From assembly GCF_024834045.1 (NCBI RefSeq), contig NZ_JANUXW010000007.1:1-64000 (forward strand): 64,000 bases of DNA. Direction: 5' to 3'. The notes beneath the pieces are model-generated. The model was not told the origin of the DNA and made no database searches. It saw nothing but the letters and a program-made list of their open reading frames with translations. Below are positions 46,684 through 56,812 of the stretch, piece after piece (within the stretch, counting starts at the first letter, position 1; every line of letters begins with the position of its first letter). Both the position numbers and the translations under genes were made by a program. Source of the DNA: Neisseria montereyensis (GTDB lineage Bacteria; Pseudomonadota; Gammaproteobacteria; Burkholderiales; Neisseriaceae).

Positions 46684-47103
46684 CTAGCCGCTTTCGGGGA
46701 CGGCAGGGCGCACAAAATCATAGGCTACCGGCTCGTATTGCTTTTTGTGGTCTACGGCCAATACCAAATATTCGCGGTCGGGATTGAGACGGTCGAGCAA
46801 ATATGTACCGTCGGGGCGACTCCAAGTATCGCGCACCACCTGAAAGGCACCGCGCTCAAAGAGGATAATTCGCCGCTCTGCCGGCTGCCCACCTACCGTT
46901 AAAATACCGTCACCACGTCCGGCAATAAAACCATTGCCATGAGTACGGCCATAGTAATTGGCAGTATGAGATTTGACTGTGCCAAACAACGGCTTCGGGT
47001 GACGGGGTCGACTGAATACCCCAACATGGCTTTTAACCGCTAAAAGCAATGGCTGTTCATGTTGGGGTCGGCTGAAAATAGCCACACGGGACTTAAACAG
47101 CAT
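46684..47103 (-). CDS. Prophage protein with N-terminal tandem repeats (139 residues)
   Basis: The first ~45 residues carry related units: KSRVAIFSRPQHEQPLLLA, KSHVGVFSRPRHPKPLFGT and KSHTANY. The rest (from ~60) looks like a small beta-sandwich domain (GGQPAERRIILFERGAFQVV, GTYLLDRLNPDREYLVLA), similar to carboxypeptidase-regulatory-like or Ig-like folds. It lies in the tail block, three bases from the next gene. Confidence 0.65.
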   Translation of the reverse strand: MLFKSRVAIFSRPQHEQPLLLAVKSHVGVFSRPRHPKPLFGTVKSHTANYYGRTHGNGFIAGRGDGILTVGGQPAERRIILFERGAFQVVRDTWSRPDGTYLLDRLNPDREYLVLAVDHKKQYEPVAYDFVRPAVPESG

Positions 47104-47106
47104 AGT

Positions 47107-48057
47107 TTAAATTTCCCACGCGGTGCAATTAAGTAAAAAACAATCCCGACCAACTTGACTGTGGTTGGTATTGAATTTAACAAATCGATCACCGCTATCA
47201 TCAAGATTATCAAAAAATGACAATTCTTCTATTGACGGCAGCCTTTCGCGGATACCAAGCAACCCCGGCAGTTTGCCGCGCATACTGTAATTATTGTCAC
47301 TGCCCAACGAATAATATTCTAAAACAAATATTTCAAATGCCGTAAAACCGCCCGAAATGGGATTGGGGTAAGGTTCGCCCCGCCCTTTGTTCATTGCTCC
47401 GCCACCGATACATGGTACATTGAACCCTAATTGATCGTATGAAGCAGCCAAGGCCATTTGTCCAGTATTGATTTGACTACCCGATAATTGACCAAGAATC
47501 ATATCGCCAATGCCAACTTCGTTACTTGATATAGATTTATTAGTACCCGTAGACTGGATAATAATACAGTTGCGGCTATCACTCGGAGCAACACTGGGAA
47601 AATCACCAAAATACAAGAAGACTGAGCCGTTGACGTTGAAGTAACTACTTCTCACAACCAAGCAAAAGCCACGCCCATGCCCGACCAATAGCCACTGCGC
47701 GCTATTTCTGTTATCCGGCAAAACCGAAAAATAGTATGAGGAAGAACCGACGCCGAATTTTTTTTGCCCCGTATTTTTTGCCGACATCTCATGATATCCA
47801 ACTACATCTACAGCACGGGGATACTGGTTATCAACGGACAGCCAACATTTACTGGCTTTTTCATGTTTGCTTCTAAATGCGATATAGCTGCCGTCTTCAT
47901 AGGCCGACTCCCAACCCAACGCCTGTTTATCGCCATATCCCGTTACCAAACAGGCTTTCAAAATGGTTTTCAAACTGCCAGCAGTAGCAGTAAGTTGCGG
48001 CGCCCCCTCATCGGTCGACTGAAACAAAGTAACCGGGACACGTTCGGTTTTAAACAT
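47107..48057 (-). CDS. Prophage tail-region protein, unknown (316 residues)
   Basis: Starts MFKTERVPVTLFQSTDEGAP and is mostly beta-rich with many Ser/Gly/Asn/Tyr residues, as in phage receptor or baseplate proteins. I do not recognise the family. The C-terminal ~90 residues include GFTAFEIFVLEYYSLGSDNNY. A hairpin (48145-48178) separates it from the upstream 1184-residue gene. Confidence 0.6.
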   Translation of the reverse strand: MFKTERVPVTLFQSTDEGAPQLTATAGSLKTILKACLVTGYGDKQALGWESAYEDGSYIAFRSKHEKASKCWLSVDNQYPRAVDVVGYHEMSAKNTGQKKFGVGSSSYYFSVLPDNRNSAQWLLVGHGRGFCLVVRSSYFNVNGSVFLYFGDFPSVAPSDSRNCIIIQSTGTNKSISSNEVGIGDMILGQLSGSQINTGQMALAASYDQLGFNVPCIGGGAMNKGRGEPYPNPISGGFTAFEIFVLEYYSLGSDNNYSMRGKLPGLLGIRERLPSIEELSFFDNLDDSGDRFVKFNTNHSQVGRDCFLLNCTAWEI

Positions 48058-48144
48058 GATTTAATCCGCCTTTAAAATAAATTTAGATAGCTGATTTTCG
48101 CGCCGATTGGCGGAATATCCCCGATGAGGCGTTTCATTCATGAC

Positions 48145-48178
48145 AAAGGCCGTCTGAAATATTTTCAGGCGGCCTTGT
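48145..48178 (-). terminator. Uptake-sequence hairpin inside the tail cluster
   Basis: AGGCCGTCTGAA (48147-48158) pairs with TTCAGGCGGCCT (48164-48175). It lies downstream of the 1184-residue tail gene (stop at 48259) and before the 316-residue gene. It would partly stop late transcription. Confidence 0.55.
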
Positions 48179-48258
48179 TTAGAAAGCCCCCAGCCTTGCG
48201 ACTCCGGTACGCGCACCGGCAAGACAGGGGGAGTTGTTGGGATAATTATAACATGATG

Positions 48259-51200
48259 CTATGGCTGCTCATCAATAACCGTATTGCCACGCAAACAGGC
48301 GGAAAAACCATCGCGCTCCGTCTGCTTAACGGTAGTCGGTTGGACTGCACGCAAAATCCACACAGGGGTGGGCGTGCCGTAAGTATTAAAGCGCACACAG
48401 TTACCACTCGCCCAACCACCGCCGAAAGACAAATGATTAATGGTGAAATACGGCTTGCCGGTTGCCGGATTGGTCGGCGCTAAATCGCCCAAAGTATCGC
48501 CCTTGGCAATCAAACCCAGTCGCTCCCCGTATAGTTCATACTGGTCGGTGCCGATGAATCGCAACAGCCAACGCTCGGTAATCGCACCATTGCTGGTAAG
48601 CTTAATCGGGTAGTTTTTGACATCCAAGCGCGACAAAATAGGATTGCCGCGTATATCATCCGCCCAAACATTATCCCAAGTCTGCTGCGAAAACGGCTCT
48701 GTTGCACGCACCAACAAATCACCACCGATTAAGGCACTGGATATATAGGTAGACTCCTTGGGATAATCACGGCCAACCGGGAACTGCAATTTAAGCGTGC
48801 CGGAAATATCTACCCCCATAACGCGGTTTTCCTCTTCCCACGCCTGCACTGCGGTCAGTGGGTAGGTGTAGTCCGATAAGTCCAACGGGTCGGCAAATGT
48901 AATCGTACCGGCTGTTAAATCATAGCTGTATTTGTCGGCCAGCACATGCTTACCCTTGGCATCCACCAAACCAATGCGGTCACTATTTTGACGGTCAAGC
49001 TGTACGGTTTGGCCGCCAGTAAACACGCTGCCTAAATCTTGCTTGATACGGTTGCCGATCACAATCATATCGCCCTTGCGGTATACCGGGACACGCCCGT
49101 CAGACGGCAGGCGCACAGAATCGATGCCGATAATGCTGGAATCTAACGGGATATTGTCTTGACTCACACAGTTAAAACGCAAGGTATCCGGGTAAAACAA
49201 CTCACCACCCTCAACGCTGAAAAACCCTGTTTCATAGTGGATTTTGCCTTTTAGCTCTCCGTCAATTTCGCCCAAAGCATTCGACCGCCCGGTCAGCGTG
49301 CGCACTTGGCCGTCTGAACCTGTTTCGGTTGCATACACGGTAAAGCTTTCGGGCTTGATTGGTGCTGCAGGTGTACGTCCGACAAAATTGCCGATTTTTG
49401 TTTCCGGCTGTCCGATAATACCTGCAATGATTTTAACCGTAACAAGATTAATGGATATATCCGACATCACAATCTCACCGGTGGCCGTATTAAGATTGCC
49501 GATTAAGTCGCCCGTGCCGGTTTGGTAGTCCCAGTTTTTGTACAACTGCCCGCCACGCTCAATGATTTTTGTATCACCGGCGCTAAACGCCCATGTATCC
49601 GGCACAACCCGGCTTCCGGCATATCCGCCGCGCAACACATTAAAACTCATAGTCGGCACGGTTTCGGTTTTTTCTACCGCCCGCACTGTTTCAGACGGTA
49701 TTACAGTAGCAGTGGCCGATACAAACGTCGCCGTAAAATCATCTAACTCATATTCTTGGCCACGGATATTTATTTTTTTTGCACCCGCACCGATTTCAGC
49801 CAGCGCGTCTTGATAACCATAAGCGGCAATTTTAAAGGCGGACGCAGGCAACACAATGGCACCGTCAGCATAATTAATGCTTGCCCCATCCAGCACTTTA
49901 CCGCCCATCACCAAACCGCCTTGGCCGTTATCGCCAATTTCGGCCACAAACGATTGGCTGTCGGATTGTCGGGTTGTATCCTCATATTCATATCCGCCAA
50001 ACACTGGCCCTGCACCGATTTTTATCCGGGTGCGGCGCACACCGGAAACCGAAACCCGCACCACCGTTTTCATGTTCAGCGACCCCGGGGCGGTTTTGCC
50101 GGCAGACAAGCGCAAAGTGCCTTGGGTACTACTCTCTAGCGCTGTTGTAACGGGCGAATCAGTGTACTCTTGCCAGTTAATACGCACTGTTGACGCATTA
50201 ATACCAGACGACACCTTTACGCGCCCGGCATCGTATAACACATCGCCTTCCGCATGCCCGGTTAACTTACCGGTACCGTTATCGGTAGCAGTTTTGGCTT
50301 CGCCATCATTCCAGTTCATTGTCAGCGTGCCGGGCTTAATCCGCCCGGCCTGTTGCCTTGGATACGTTGCCCAACCGGATACACTCTGCGCCACGGAATC
50401 CGTGCCCGCTTTATCGGCCTGAAAAGTCGTATAGTCCGACACAGGCGACCACGCAAACACAAGGTTAGTACCTACATCGGGCAAACTTGGCAACGATACG
50501 ACTGCCGAGCCGGTTGGCTCTACCGTGCCGCAAGGATTGTTTTCATTGTCACGCAAAATGCCGTCGCCCATATCGCGCAGGGTGTACCACACCCCCAAAC
50601 TCATAAACGACACGACAAGACTGCCACGCAAAGGCGCAGGCTGTAACAGCGGTGCCCATTGTGTACCTTGATTGGTATCTTTAATCTCGATATAAGTCGT
50701 GTTTCGGATGGCCTTTTGTGCTGCGCCCGGTACGGCAGTAACAGTCAAAGCATAACTCGGCGGCATATCTACAATCAGGCCGCGCTTATAGTCGATATTC
50801 ACAATAGCGCCGTCTTTAATCAATCGGCCTTGCGCATCATCTTCCCAGCCCTGTATTTTTACCGTACCGGGTATAACGGGATGTTCCAGCCAAATATTGC
50901 CCGACACCGAGCCTTCGGATTTAAAAATCACGCGCTCGGAACCGGCCGGAACCCATGCCTCGGCAGATACAGGGTATTGGTCGACATACGGAGTCTCTAC
51001 GGTGGATGTTGGTACCAGCTTTTCATATATAGTATCCACTCTCAATTCCAGCGCCCCTTTATTCAGGGCTTGAGCGAGCGGCCGCACACCGTAATAAGTG
51101 GCCGAATCAGCCACCTGCGTCTCTAAAATAGCCACACCATTTCCTGCATAACCCTCAACAGGATAAGCGGTGCCGTTGTAGTCATCCGACAAAGGATTGT

Positions 51201-51813
51201 AAATTTCCATTTTTAAAACCCGACGCTGGATTTCTTTAATCCCACCACCCGGCAACGGAATTTCAAAGGTGCGTATTTCGTGTTCTAAATCCGAAATCCG
51301 GAAATATTGATAGCGGATAATATTTTTACTTCCCGATGTTTCACGCATTTCCAAACAATACCGTTCGCCGACCGTTGGCAAAGGGGCTTCTACGCGCTGA
51401 TAAGCCTGTATCATGCGGATACCGGCCATGTGCCGCCCGAGTAGGGTCATGCGGCTTTCCACTGTCGGCACGCTATATGCTTCAATTCTCGGCATAATTT
51501 CGGCACGGCTCTCGCCGTAATTACGGGCTTTAAATGCTAAAAATGACACATTATCTGCCTTGGGCGGCTCTGAAATAATAAAGTGCGACCCGTAAAGCGG
51601 CTCCGCATCCGGTCGCAACACGCCCGGATACAGCAGGCGTGCATCAAAACTGCCCATTGTCCGGTCAACATCGGAAATAGGCGGAAAAATTTCATTATCC
51701 TCACCCGTTAGCGGCTTACCGACCATCAAACCACCGCCGTCAGGTGTATCCGTCAGGCGTTGGCTTGGATAAATCTGTAAATCCTGCTGGGTTAATCGCG
51801 TGGTTTTTGTCAT
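48259..51813 (-). CDS. Very large prophage tail protein (1184 residues)
   Basis: Starts MTKTTRLTQQDLQIYPSQRL. Long beta-rich protein without a recognised enzymatic motif; contains repeated Ig/fibronectin-like stretches (e.g. GTLRLSAGKTAPGSL, GRLIKDGAIVNIDYKRGLIV). Proteins of this size and position in B3-like transposable siphophages belong to the tail tip or host-recognition complex. That role is inferred from position and size. The C-terminus WILRAVQPTTVKQTERDG may face the next gene. Confidence 0.65.
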   Translation of the reverse strand: MTKTTRLTQQDLQIYPSQRLTDTPDGGGLMVGKPLTGEDNEIFPPISDVDRTMGSFDARLLYPGVLRPDAEPLYGSHFIISEPPKADNVSFLAFKARNYGESRAEIMPRIEAYSVPTVESRMTLLGRHMAGIRMIQAYQRVEAPLPTVGERYCLEMRETSGSKNIIRYQYFRISDLEHEIRTFEIPLPGGGIKEIQRRVLKMEIYNPLSDDYNGTAYPVEGYAGNGVAILETQVADSATYYGVRPLAQALNKGALELRVDTIYEKLVPTSTVETPYVDQYPVSAEAWVPAGSERVIFKSEGSVSGNIWLEHPVIPGTVKIQGWEDDAQGRLIKDGAIVNIDYKRGLIVDMPPSYALTVTAVPGAAQKAIRNTTYIEIKDTNQGTQWAPLLQPAPLRGSLVVSFMSLGVWYTLRDMGDGILRDNENNPCGTVEPTGSAVVSLPSLPDVGTNLVFAWSPVSDYTTFQADKAGTDSVAQSVSGWATYPRQQAGRIKPGTLTMNWNDGEAKTATDNGTGKLTGHAEGDVLYDAGRVKVSSGINASTVRINWQEYTDSPVTTALESSTQGTLRLSAGKTAPGSLNMKTVVRVSVSGVRRTRIKIGAGPVFGGYEYEDTTRQSDSQSFVAEIGDNGQGGLVMGGKVLDGASINYADGAIVLPASAFKIAAYGYQDALAEIGAGAKKINIRGQEYELDDFTATFVSATATVIPSETVRAVEKTETVPTMSFNVLRGGYAGSRVVPDTWAFSAGDTKIIERGGQLYKNWDYQTGTGDLIGNLNTATGEIVMSDISINLVTVKIIAGIIGQPETKIGNFVGRTPAAPIKPESFTVYATETGSDGQVRTLTGRSNALGEIDGELKGKIHYETGFFSVEGGELFYPDTLRFNCVSQDNIPLDSSIIGIDSVRLPSDGRVPVYRKGDMIVIGNRIKQDLGSVFTGGQTVQLDRQNSDRIGLVDAKGKHVLADKYSYDLTAGTITFADPLDLSDYTYPLTAVQAWEEENRVMGVDISGTLKLQFPVGRDYPKESTYISSALIGGDLLVRATEPFSQQTWDNVWADDIRGNPILSRLDVKNYPIKLTSNGAITERWLLRFIGTDQYELYGERLGLIAKGDTLGDLAPTNPATGKPYFTINHLSFGGGWASGNCVRFNTYGTPTPVWILRAVQPTTVKQTERDGFSACLRGNTVIDEQP

Positions 51814-51827
51814 GTTTTAAACTCTGT

Positions 51828-52238
51828 TTAAATCGTCATTAAATTGATGGTGACGGTGTATTTGTCGCTACCTATTTCAGGGGTGGCATATTGCACGGGT
51901 TCGATTCGGGCGAGGGCGGCATCATGCAAGCGGAATGTCACATCAAATTTGCGCCCGTCATAGTGGGTTAGCTCCATCTCAAGCTCCGGGGTGTCGCTCC
52001 AGTCTCTCAATGCAAGTAGATCACTGCGGTTAATCCACACCCAATCACCGCCCAAAGTTACCGGCCGGCCATTGAGTTTTACCCCTTGCTGGATAACCAA
52101 GCCACCCGACAAAGTACGCTGCGGTGCCGCTTGCGCCACTCTCGACCAATCAAACTCGTCAAGCCAGCGCATATCTTGCGGCAACTGTACGATGTTGCCC
52201 GTATCTTTGCGCTTAAGCTGCCAATAATCGTTGTCCAT
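51828..52238 (-). CDS. Prophage tail-associated protein (136 residues)
   Basis: The start is fixed at 52238 (MDNDYWQLKRKD) because AGGAG (52246-52250 on the minus strand) lies just upstream; the frame is open further but crosses a strong terminator. Contains WLDEFDWSRVAQAAPQRTLS and GGDWVWINRSDLLALRDWS. Likely a minor tail component that follows the tape measure, based on position. Confidence 0.7.
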   Translation of the reverse strand: MDNDYWQLKRKDTGNIVQLPQDMRWLDEFDWSRVAQAAPQRTLSGGLVIQQGVKLNGRPVTLGGDWVWINRSDLLALRDWSDTPELEMELTHYDGRKFDVTFRLHDAALARIEPVQYATPEIGSDKYTVTINLMTI

Positions 52239-52262
52239 GCTGATACTCCTTTTCCCCATCAT

Positions 52263-52287
52263 AAAAAAAACCCCGCATAATGCGGGG
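52263..52287 (-). terminator. Strong terminator after the tape-measure gene
   Basis: CCCCGCA (52271-52277) / TGCGGGG (52281-52287), loop TAA, with eight T residues on the minus strand (52263-52270). A textbook rho-independent terminator, 45 bases beyond the tape-measure stop. Confidence 0.85.
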
Positions 52288-52332
52288 GATAAGTGTTTCA
52301 CTTAGTCGGGGTGATTTAAATTATTTTTGGGT

Positions 52333-55300
52333 TTAAGTCATGCGCTTAAGGCCGTCTGATAGATTTTGCATCAAAACATTACCTGCCGCTTCTACGACTT
52401 TTTCATCTCTGGCATTCAAGGCCGCCTGAAACTGCCTAGCCAAACCGTCCGCCGCAACACTCAGCCCCTCCAGCTTCAGGTTGCTCAAATCCCCAAGATT
52501 TAAGCCACCACCATTTCTGTTATTTGCCGCCAGTTCACGTTGCCGTTGCTCATCTTCGGCTTTTTGGCGTTGCCGCTGCTCTTTTTGACGAGCATATAAG
52601 GTCTCTTGTGCCCGTAACGCCCGTTCCCACTCGTTTGCAACGTCTCCTTGGCCGTTTTTGGCCGCCGCCTGTTGCTTGGCTCTCAAATCCGCCAATTTTC
52701 GCTGCTGTTGCAGGGCATAGCCGGCCTCTTCATCGCCGTTAATAGCCGCAAGTTCGGCCTCAATCGACAAACGGGCATCTTTAGCGTCGTCTTTAAGCTG
52801 TACCAGTTTTTGCCGGGCCGCCTCAATTGAGTTTCTGAGGTTGGCCAAGCTGGTGCTATCCAGCTTGCCCGTTGCTGCCGCTGCTGCCGTAGTCGCACGG
52901 GTAAGATGATTAACATTGACCGTGCCGCTCGAAATAGCTGCGTTAAGCTCCTCTTGTGCGCTATTAGCACCTTTGATGGCATCCAAAAACTGGTCGGAAT
53001 ATGCCCGCCAGCCGCTGCGCAGAAAAAATGAACCTTGCTCGGTTAGGTCGTTTAGCAGGGTGCTATATCGCTCAAACTCTTCATTGGTCAGCTTGACCAC
53101 ACCGTGGGTGCTGCTGATACCTTGATGCAAAACATTGACTTTTCGGGCTGCCGATTCCGACGCGCTGCCCACCTTATCCATGCCGTCGGCCAACTCTTTG
53201 CTGGTTTGCCCGGCACTTTGGGCGGCTCGTGCATGATTATTGGCTGCCGCCGCTGCTTTGTTATGCGCATTTGCCGCCGTGTTGCCTGTTTTAGCCGATT
53301 GTGCCTCCAGCTCTGCCGTGCGCTGTTTAACTTGCGCCAATACCTGATCATATTGCGCGGCAGTAATCGTGCCAATTTCAAACGCGGCTTTGGCCTCTGC
53401 TGCCATACGGCTTAAGTCGGCAGTATCGGCGGCGGCCTTAATAGATTGCGCCATTGCATCGTAAGCCGTTTTAGCACCGGCCGCCCCATCTTTGGCCGCA
53501 TCATTAAGGCGTTGGATTTGCTCCTTAGTTAACGCCGCCGCATCGCCGCTTTTTTGCAGCTGCGCGCGGAACGCGTCAAATTCGGCACGGCTTTGCAGTT
53601 TCCCCATCATTTGCTCAAAGCCATTACGGATTAACCGGGCATTTTCTATTCCGGCGTCTTTGGCCGCTGTCGATGCCTCCGCCCAATCAGCAAACGCTTC
53701 TTTGGCCTTACTGCTAATTCCGGTGGTAGCCTCATCCATATCCACACCGATTTTGGCAAACGCTTCGGCAACTTTTGCGGCCGCATCGGGGGCTTTCTCA
53801 CCGATTTGGGCAATCTCATCGGCAGTTAATCCGGCCTGTTTACCCACGTCTTCCAAGCGTTTTCGCAGGGCGTCGACTGCTTCCGGACTATCCATTTTTG
53901 ACAAGGCCGCCTGAAAAATACGCGCCATCTGCTCGCTGTTATACCCAAACTGCACCGCTGCCTTATCAAAAGCAGCCAAACCTTTTGCGGCTTCCTCGCT
54001 AATGCCGCTGGATACCTGTTCGGCGGTCAACCCCAAATCTTTAAGCGCGTTTTTGGCCTCAAAAACGGCACCGGTATCAAATTTAAAGTCTGCACCCGCT
54101 TTGTTTAATTCGGTGTTTAACTTTTCCATTTCCGCCCGGTAACCATCCGCCTGCAAAGCAAGTTGGGCGTAAATACCGCTATTTTCCAAGCCTTCAGATT
54201 GCAATGTCCGCATAGATGCAGCAACAGCATCATATTCGGCCTTTAAATAACGGTATTGCTGCTGCATAGCTGCAATACGGGCGGATTCTTCCGCTGCGGC
54301 TTTCGCATTCGCTTCGGCACGTTCGGCCTCTAATTTGGCCTGCTTTGCTTTCCTTTCCGCATCCTCTCGCTCAATTTGCGACTGGTAACGGAAGTGTTGG
54401 GTGTATTTGTCAAGGCTACCTGTATCCCACAAAGAATCAGCCATTGCAATTACAGCAGCCAAGCCGTCGCCTAGGTTGCGAACAATCTCCACATTGTTAT
54501 ACAGTGCCTCACCAACCCCTTTGCCAAGCTCAAAAGACGAAAATAACGCTGCCGCATCTATGGCGGCGGTTTTCAGCGAACCGGCCAGCGTTTTAACTGC
54601 CGCCGCAGCCTTTGTCATATTCCCCGTCCCCGAAATAGCGGCGGCCTTCATATTAACGCCAAGCTCACGGGCGGCAGCTGCAGTCTGCTGTATGGCAACC
54701 TTGAGAGAGGTAACACTACGCTCCTGTTTAAAAAAAGAAGCCTGAACATTGCTACCTGTAAGCCTTACTGCTGTCTCGTAGGCATTGATTGCCACCTTGC
54801 CCGCTGCAAATAGCGCAGCCATTTGGGTCAACGCTGGAAACTCTGTTGCAAGGTCGGAAATCGAACCCACCACACCGGATACACCACTCGCCACTCCTGC
54901 AATCACAGGCAATAAGGCATCTCCAATGGATGAGGCAGCGTTTTCAATAGTTACTTTCGCTTTGTCTATCTGCTTTTGGGTAGTCCCGAGTGCATTACCC
55001 ACTTCGGCCTGCATCGCCCCCAAGGTTTGTGACTTATCAGCCACCAATCCCAACGCCTTTTCATATTCGCCTAGAGAGCCAACCAGTAAAGCAATATCAT
55101 CGCTGTACTCCGCACCAAATAAATCAGCCAGCGCCAAGGCACGGCTCTGTTTGTCCAGCTGTTGGAGCTTGCCAAGAAAATCACTTAAAGCGTTTTGTGG
55201 GTTTGCTGCGATATTTGCCGCCATATCATCTGCCGACAAACCGATTTGGTTTAAGGCCGTCTGAAAATCCTTGCCCTGCGACTGCGCCGTCTGCAATTTT

Positions 55301-56580
55301 TGCAGCAGGGCATTAATGGCCGTTGCCGCCACCTCGGGCGGTTTGCCCAAAGCGATAAAAGCATCAGCCAACGCCGCCGCCTGCTCTGCGGCCAATCCAA
55401 ACTGATTGGCATTACCGCCGATACGAGCCATTGCAGCCACGATATCTTTTTCTTTTGCAGCGGTATTATTGCCCAACACATTGATGGCATCACCGAGCTT
55501 TTCCACTTCCGCTATCGGCAGCTGAAACACGTTGGCAATGGTTGCCGCTGCTTCGCCTGCTTCCTGCGCCGTCAAGCCGAACGCCACCGCCATTTTTGAC
55601 GCGATCTCAGTAAATTGCGGCAGATTGTCCAACGAAATACCCAACTGACCACCCTGTGCAGCCAAATCAGCCATAGCCGAAGCGGAAATACCTAATTCCG
55701 CCCCCATATCACGCAGACTATCGGCCAGCGCCCCGTATTCTTCGGGCGTACCATCCACCACCTTTTTTACACCCGCCATTGCACTTTCAAATTTTATTGC
55801 TTCGCGGGCAACATAGGCCAAGCCGCCCGCCTTGGTAACAACACCTTGCAGCTCATTAGCAACATCCGCCAAAGTCGGGCGCAAATCTTTCAAACTGCGT
55901 TCAATTTTATTTACTTTATCCCGTTGCAGTTCGGCAGCGCGTGCCAGTTCCGCATGGCTCAATGTGCCGCTGTTTTTAAGCGTTTCATAGGCCTGCTTGG
56001 TTTTTTCGATTTCCTGTCTTGCTTTGTCGTCCGCATCAAGCCCCAGTTGGATACGGGCATCGGCAATAGCCTTAAGCTCATGTGCTTCGGTGGCAAGTTT
56101 ATCCATCTTAACGGCTGCTGCCGACGCTTTGGCCGCAAGTCGTTGTTCGTCTGCGGCCAGATTTTTAACCGACACACCGGCCGCAGTCATGGCGTTGCGT
56201 GAATCACGCACTTTCTCGGTAAGCTCGGTTTCTTGCTTGGCAAGCTTATCCATTTCCAAGCGCAGCTTCGCCACCGCTTCTTTTTGTTCGGTAGTGCCGC
56301 CGTTTTTCATATTTTCGTACAGGCCGTTAAGCAGGGTATCGGCGGCTTTAATGGATAAACCCGTCTCCTCAAGCTCTTTATCTAAAGCTTTATATTGCTC
56401 AATGAGTGCCTGTTGGTGCGATGTTTTGGCAAATGTTTCATTCAGCTTCGCCGCCTCTGTGGATAACTTAGCCGTATCCAGCCCCGCCGCCTGTATTTCA
56501 CCTGCCAGCGTTTTAATCTGTTCCGCGCCGTCTACATCCGCCGTAATACGGATACCCGCCTGAATCTCTGCCGATGCCAT
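52333..56580 (-). CDS. Phage tail tape-measure protein (TP901 type)
   Basis: 1415 residues, mostly helical and rich in A, K, E and Q. The N-terminal ~200 residues carry coiled-coil-like ALDKELEETGLSIKAAD and LAAKASAAAVKMDKLATEA segments. The core tape-measure region (residues ~270-480) includes EYGALADSLRDMGAELGISA and AMARIGGNANQFGLAAEQAA. A membrane-like stretch (ALLPVIAGVASGVSGVVGSI) lies near residue 575. It sets tail length and may form the DNA-injection channel. A length of 1415 predicts a long flexible tail. Confidence 0.92.
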   Translation of the reverse strand: MASAEIQAGIRITADVDGAEQIKTLAGEIQAAGLDTAKLSTEAAKLNETFAKTSHQQALIEQYKALDKELEETGLSIKAADTLLNGLYENMKNGGTTEQKEAVAKLRLEMDKLAKQETELTEKVRDSRNAMTAAGVSVKNLAADEQRLAAKASAAAVKMDKLATEAHELKAIADARIQLGLDADDKARQEIEKTKQAYETLKNSGTLSHAELARAAELQRDKVNKIERSLKDLRPTLADVANELQGVVTKAGGLAYVAREAIKFESAMAGVKKVVDGTPEEYGALADSLRDMGAELGISASAMADLAAQGGQLGISLDNLPQFTEIASKMAVAFGLTAQEAGEAAATIANVFQLPIAEVEKLGDAINVLGNNTAAKEKDIVAAMARIGGNANQFGLAAEQAAALADAFIALGKPPEVAATAINALLQKLQTAQSQGKDFQTALNQIGLSADDMAANIAANPQNALSDFLGKLQQLDKQSRALALADLFGAEYSDDIALLVGSLGEYEKALGLVADKSQTLGAMQAEVGNALGTTQKQIDKAKVTIENAASSIGDALLPVIAGVASGVSGVVGSISDLATEFPALTQMAALFAAGKVAINAYETAVRLTGSNVQASFFKQERSVTSLKVAIQQTAAAARELGVNMKAAAISGTGNMTKAAAAVKTLAGSLKTAAIDAAALFSSFELGKGVGEALYNNVEIVRNLGDGLAAVIAMADSLWDTGSLDKYTQHFRYQSQIEREDAERKAKQAKLEAERAEANAKAAAEESARIAAMQQQYRYLKAEYDAVAASMRTLQSEGLENSGIYAQLALQADGYRAEMEKLNTELNKAGADFKFDTGAVFEAKNALKDLGLTAEQVSSGISEEAAKGLAAFDKAAVQFGYNSEQMARIFQAALSKMDSPEAVDALRKRLEDVGKQAGLTADEIAQIGEKAPDAAAKVAEAFAKIGVDMDEATTGISSKAKEAFADWAEASTAAKDAGIENARLIRNGFEQMMGKLQSRAEFDAFRAQLQKSGDAAALTKEQIQRLNDAAKDGAAGAKTAYDAMAQSIKAAADTADLSRMAAEAKAAFEIGTITAAQYDQVLAQVKQRTAELEAQSAKTGNTAANAHNKAAAAANNHARAAQSAGQTSKELADGMDKVGSASESAARKVNVLHQGISSTHGVVKLTNEEFERYSTLLNDLTEQGSFFLRSGWRAYSDQFLDAIKGANSAQEELNAAISSGTVNVNHLTRATTAAAAATGKLDSTSLANLRNSIEAARQKLVQLKDDAKDARLSIEAELAAINGDEEAGYALQQQRKLADLRAKQQAAAKNGQGDVANEWERALRAQETLYARQKEQRQRQKAEDEQRQRELAANNRNGGGLNLGDLSNLKLEGLSVAADGLARQFQAALNARDEKVVEAAGNVLMQNLSDGLKRMT

Positions 56581-56812
56581 ATTGATAAACCTCTATATTT
56601 ACGTTATGCCAATCCATAATTATTGGTAATAAATCTAATTTGTCATTTAGAAATCATTCATTACAAGGGGTGGATGCGTAAATATTTTTCCGCTGTAAAC
56701 ACCCTATTAAACACATGACAAAAACACTGCAAAAATTAAGGCCGCCTGAAATTTCAGACGGCCTTTACTTTTAAAATCCCGCGCGTACCTTTCGGCAGAG
56801 GCACAGGAATGT
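56581..56812 (-). other. Gap between tail tube and tape measure, with uptake-sequence hairpin
   Basis: 232 bases. The hairpin AAGGCCGCCTGAAA (56738-56751) / TTTCAGACGGCCTT (56752-56765) follows the tail tube stop. The rest has no supported open frame: the only minus-strand ATG frame is 21 codons. The usual tail-assembly chaperone gene(s) between tube and tape measure in long-tailed phages are not visible here. Confidence 0.5.

Noticed and set aside
55200-55600. Plus-strand frames in the tape-measure gene
   Set aside because: Shadows of the helical, Ala-rich tape-measure coding sequence.
56581-56737. Possible tail-assembly chaperone between tube and tape measure
   Set aside because: The only ATG frame on the minus strand is 21 codons and shows nothing recognisable.
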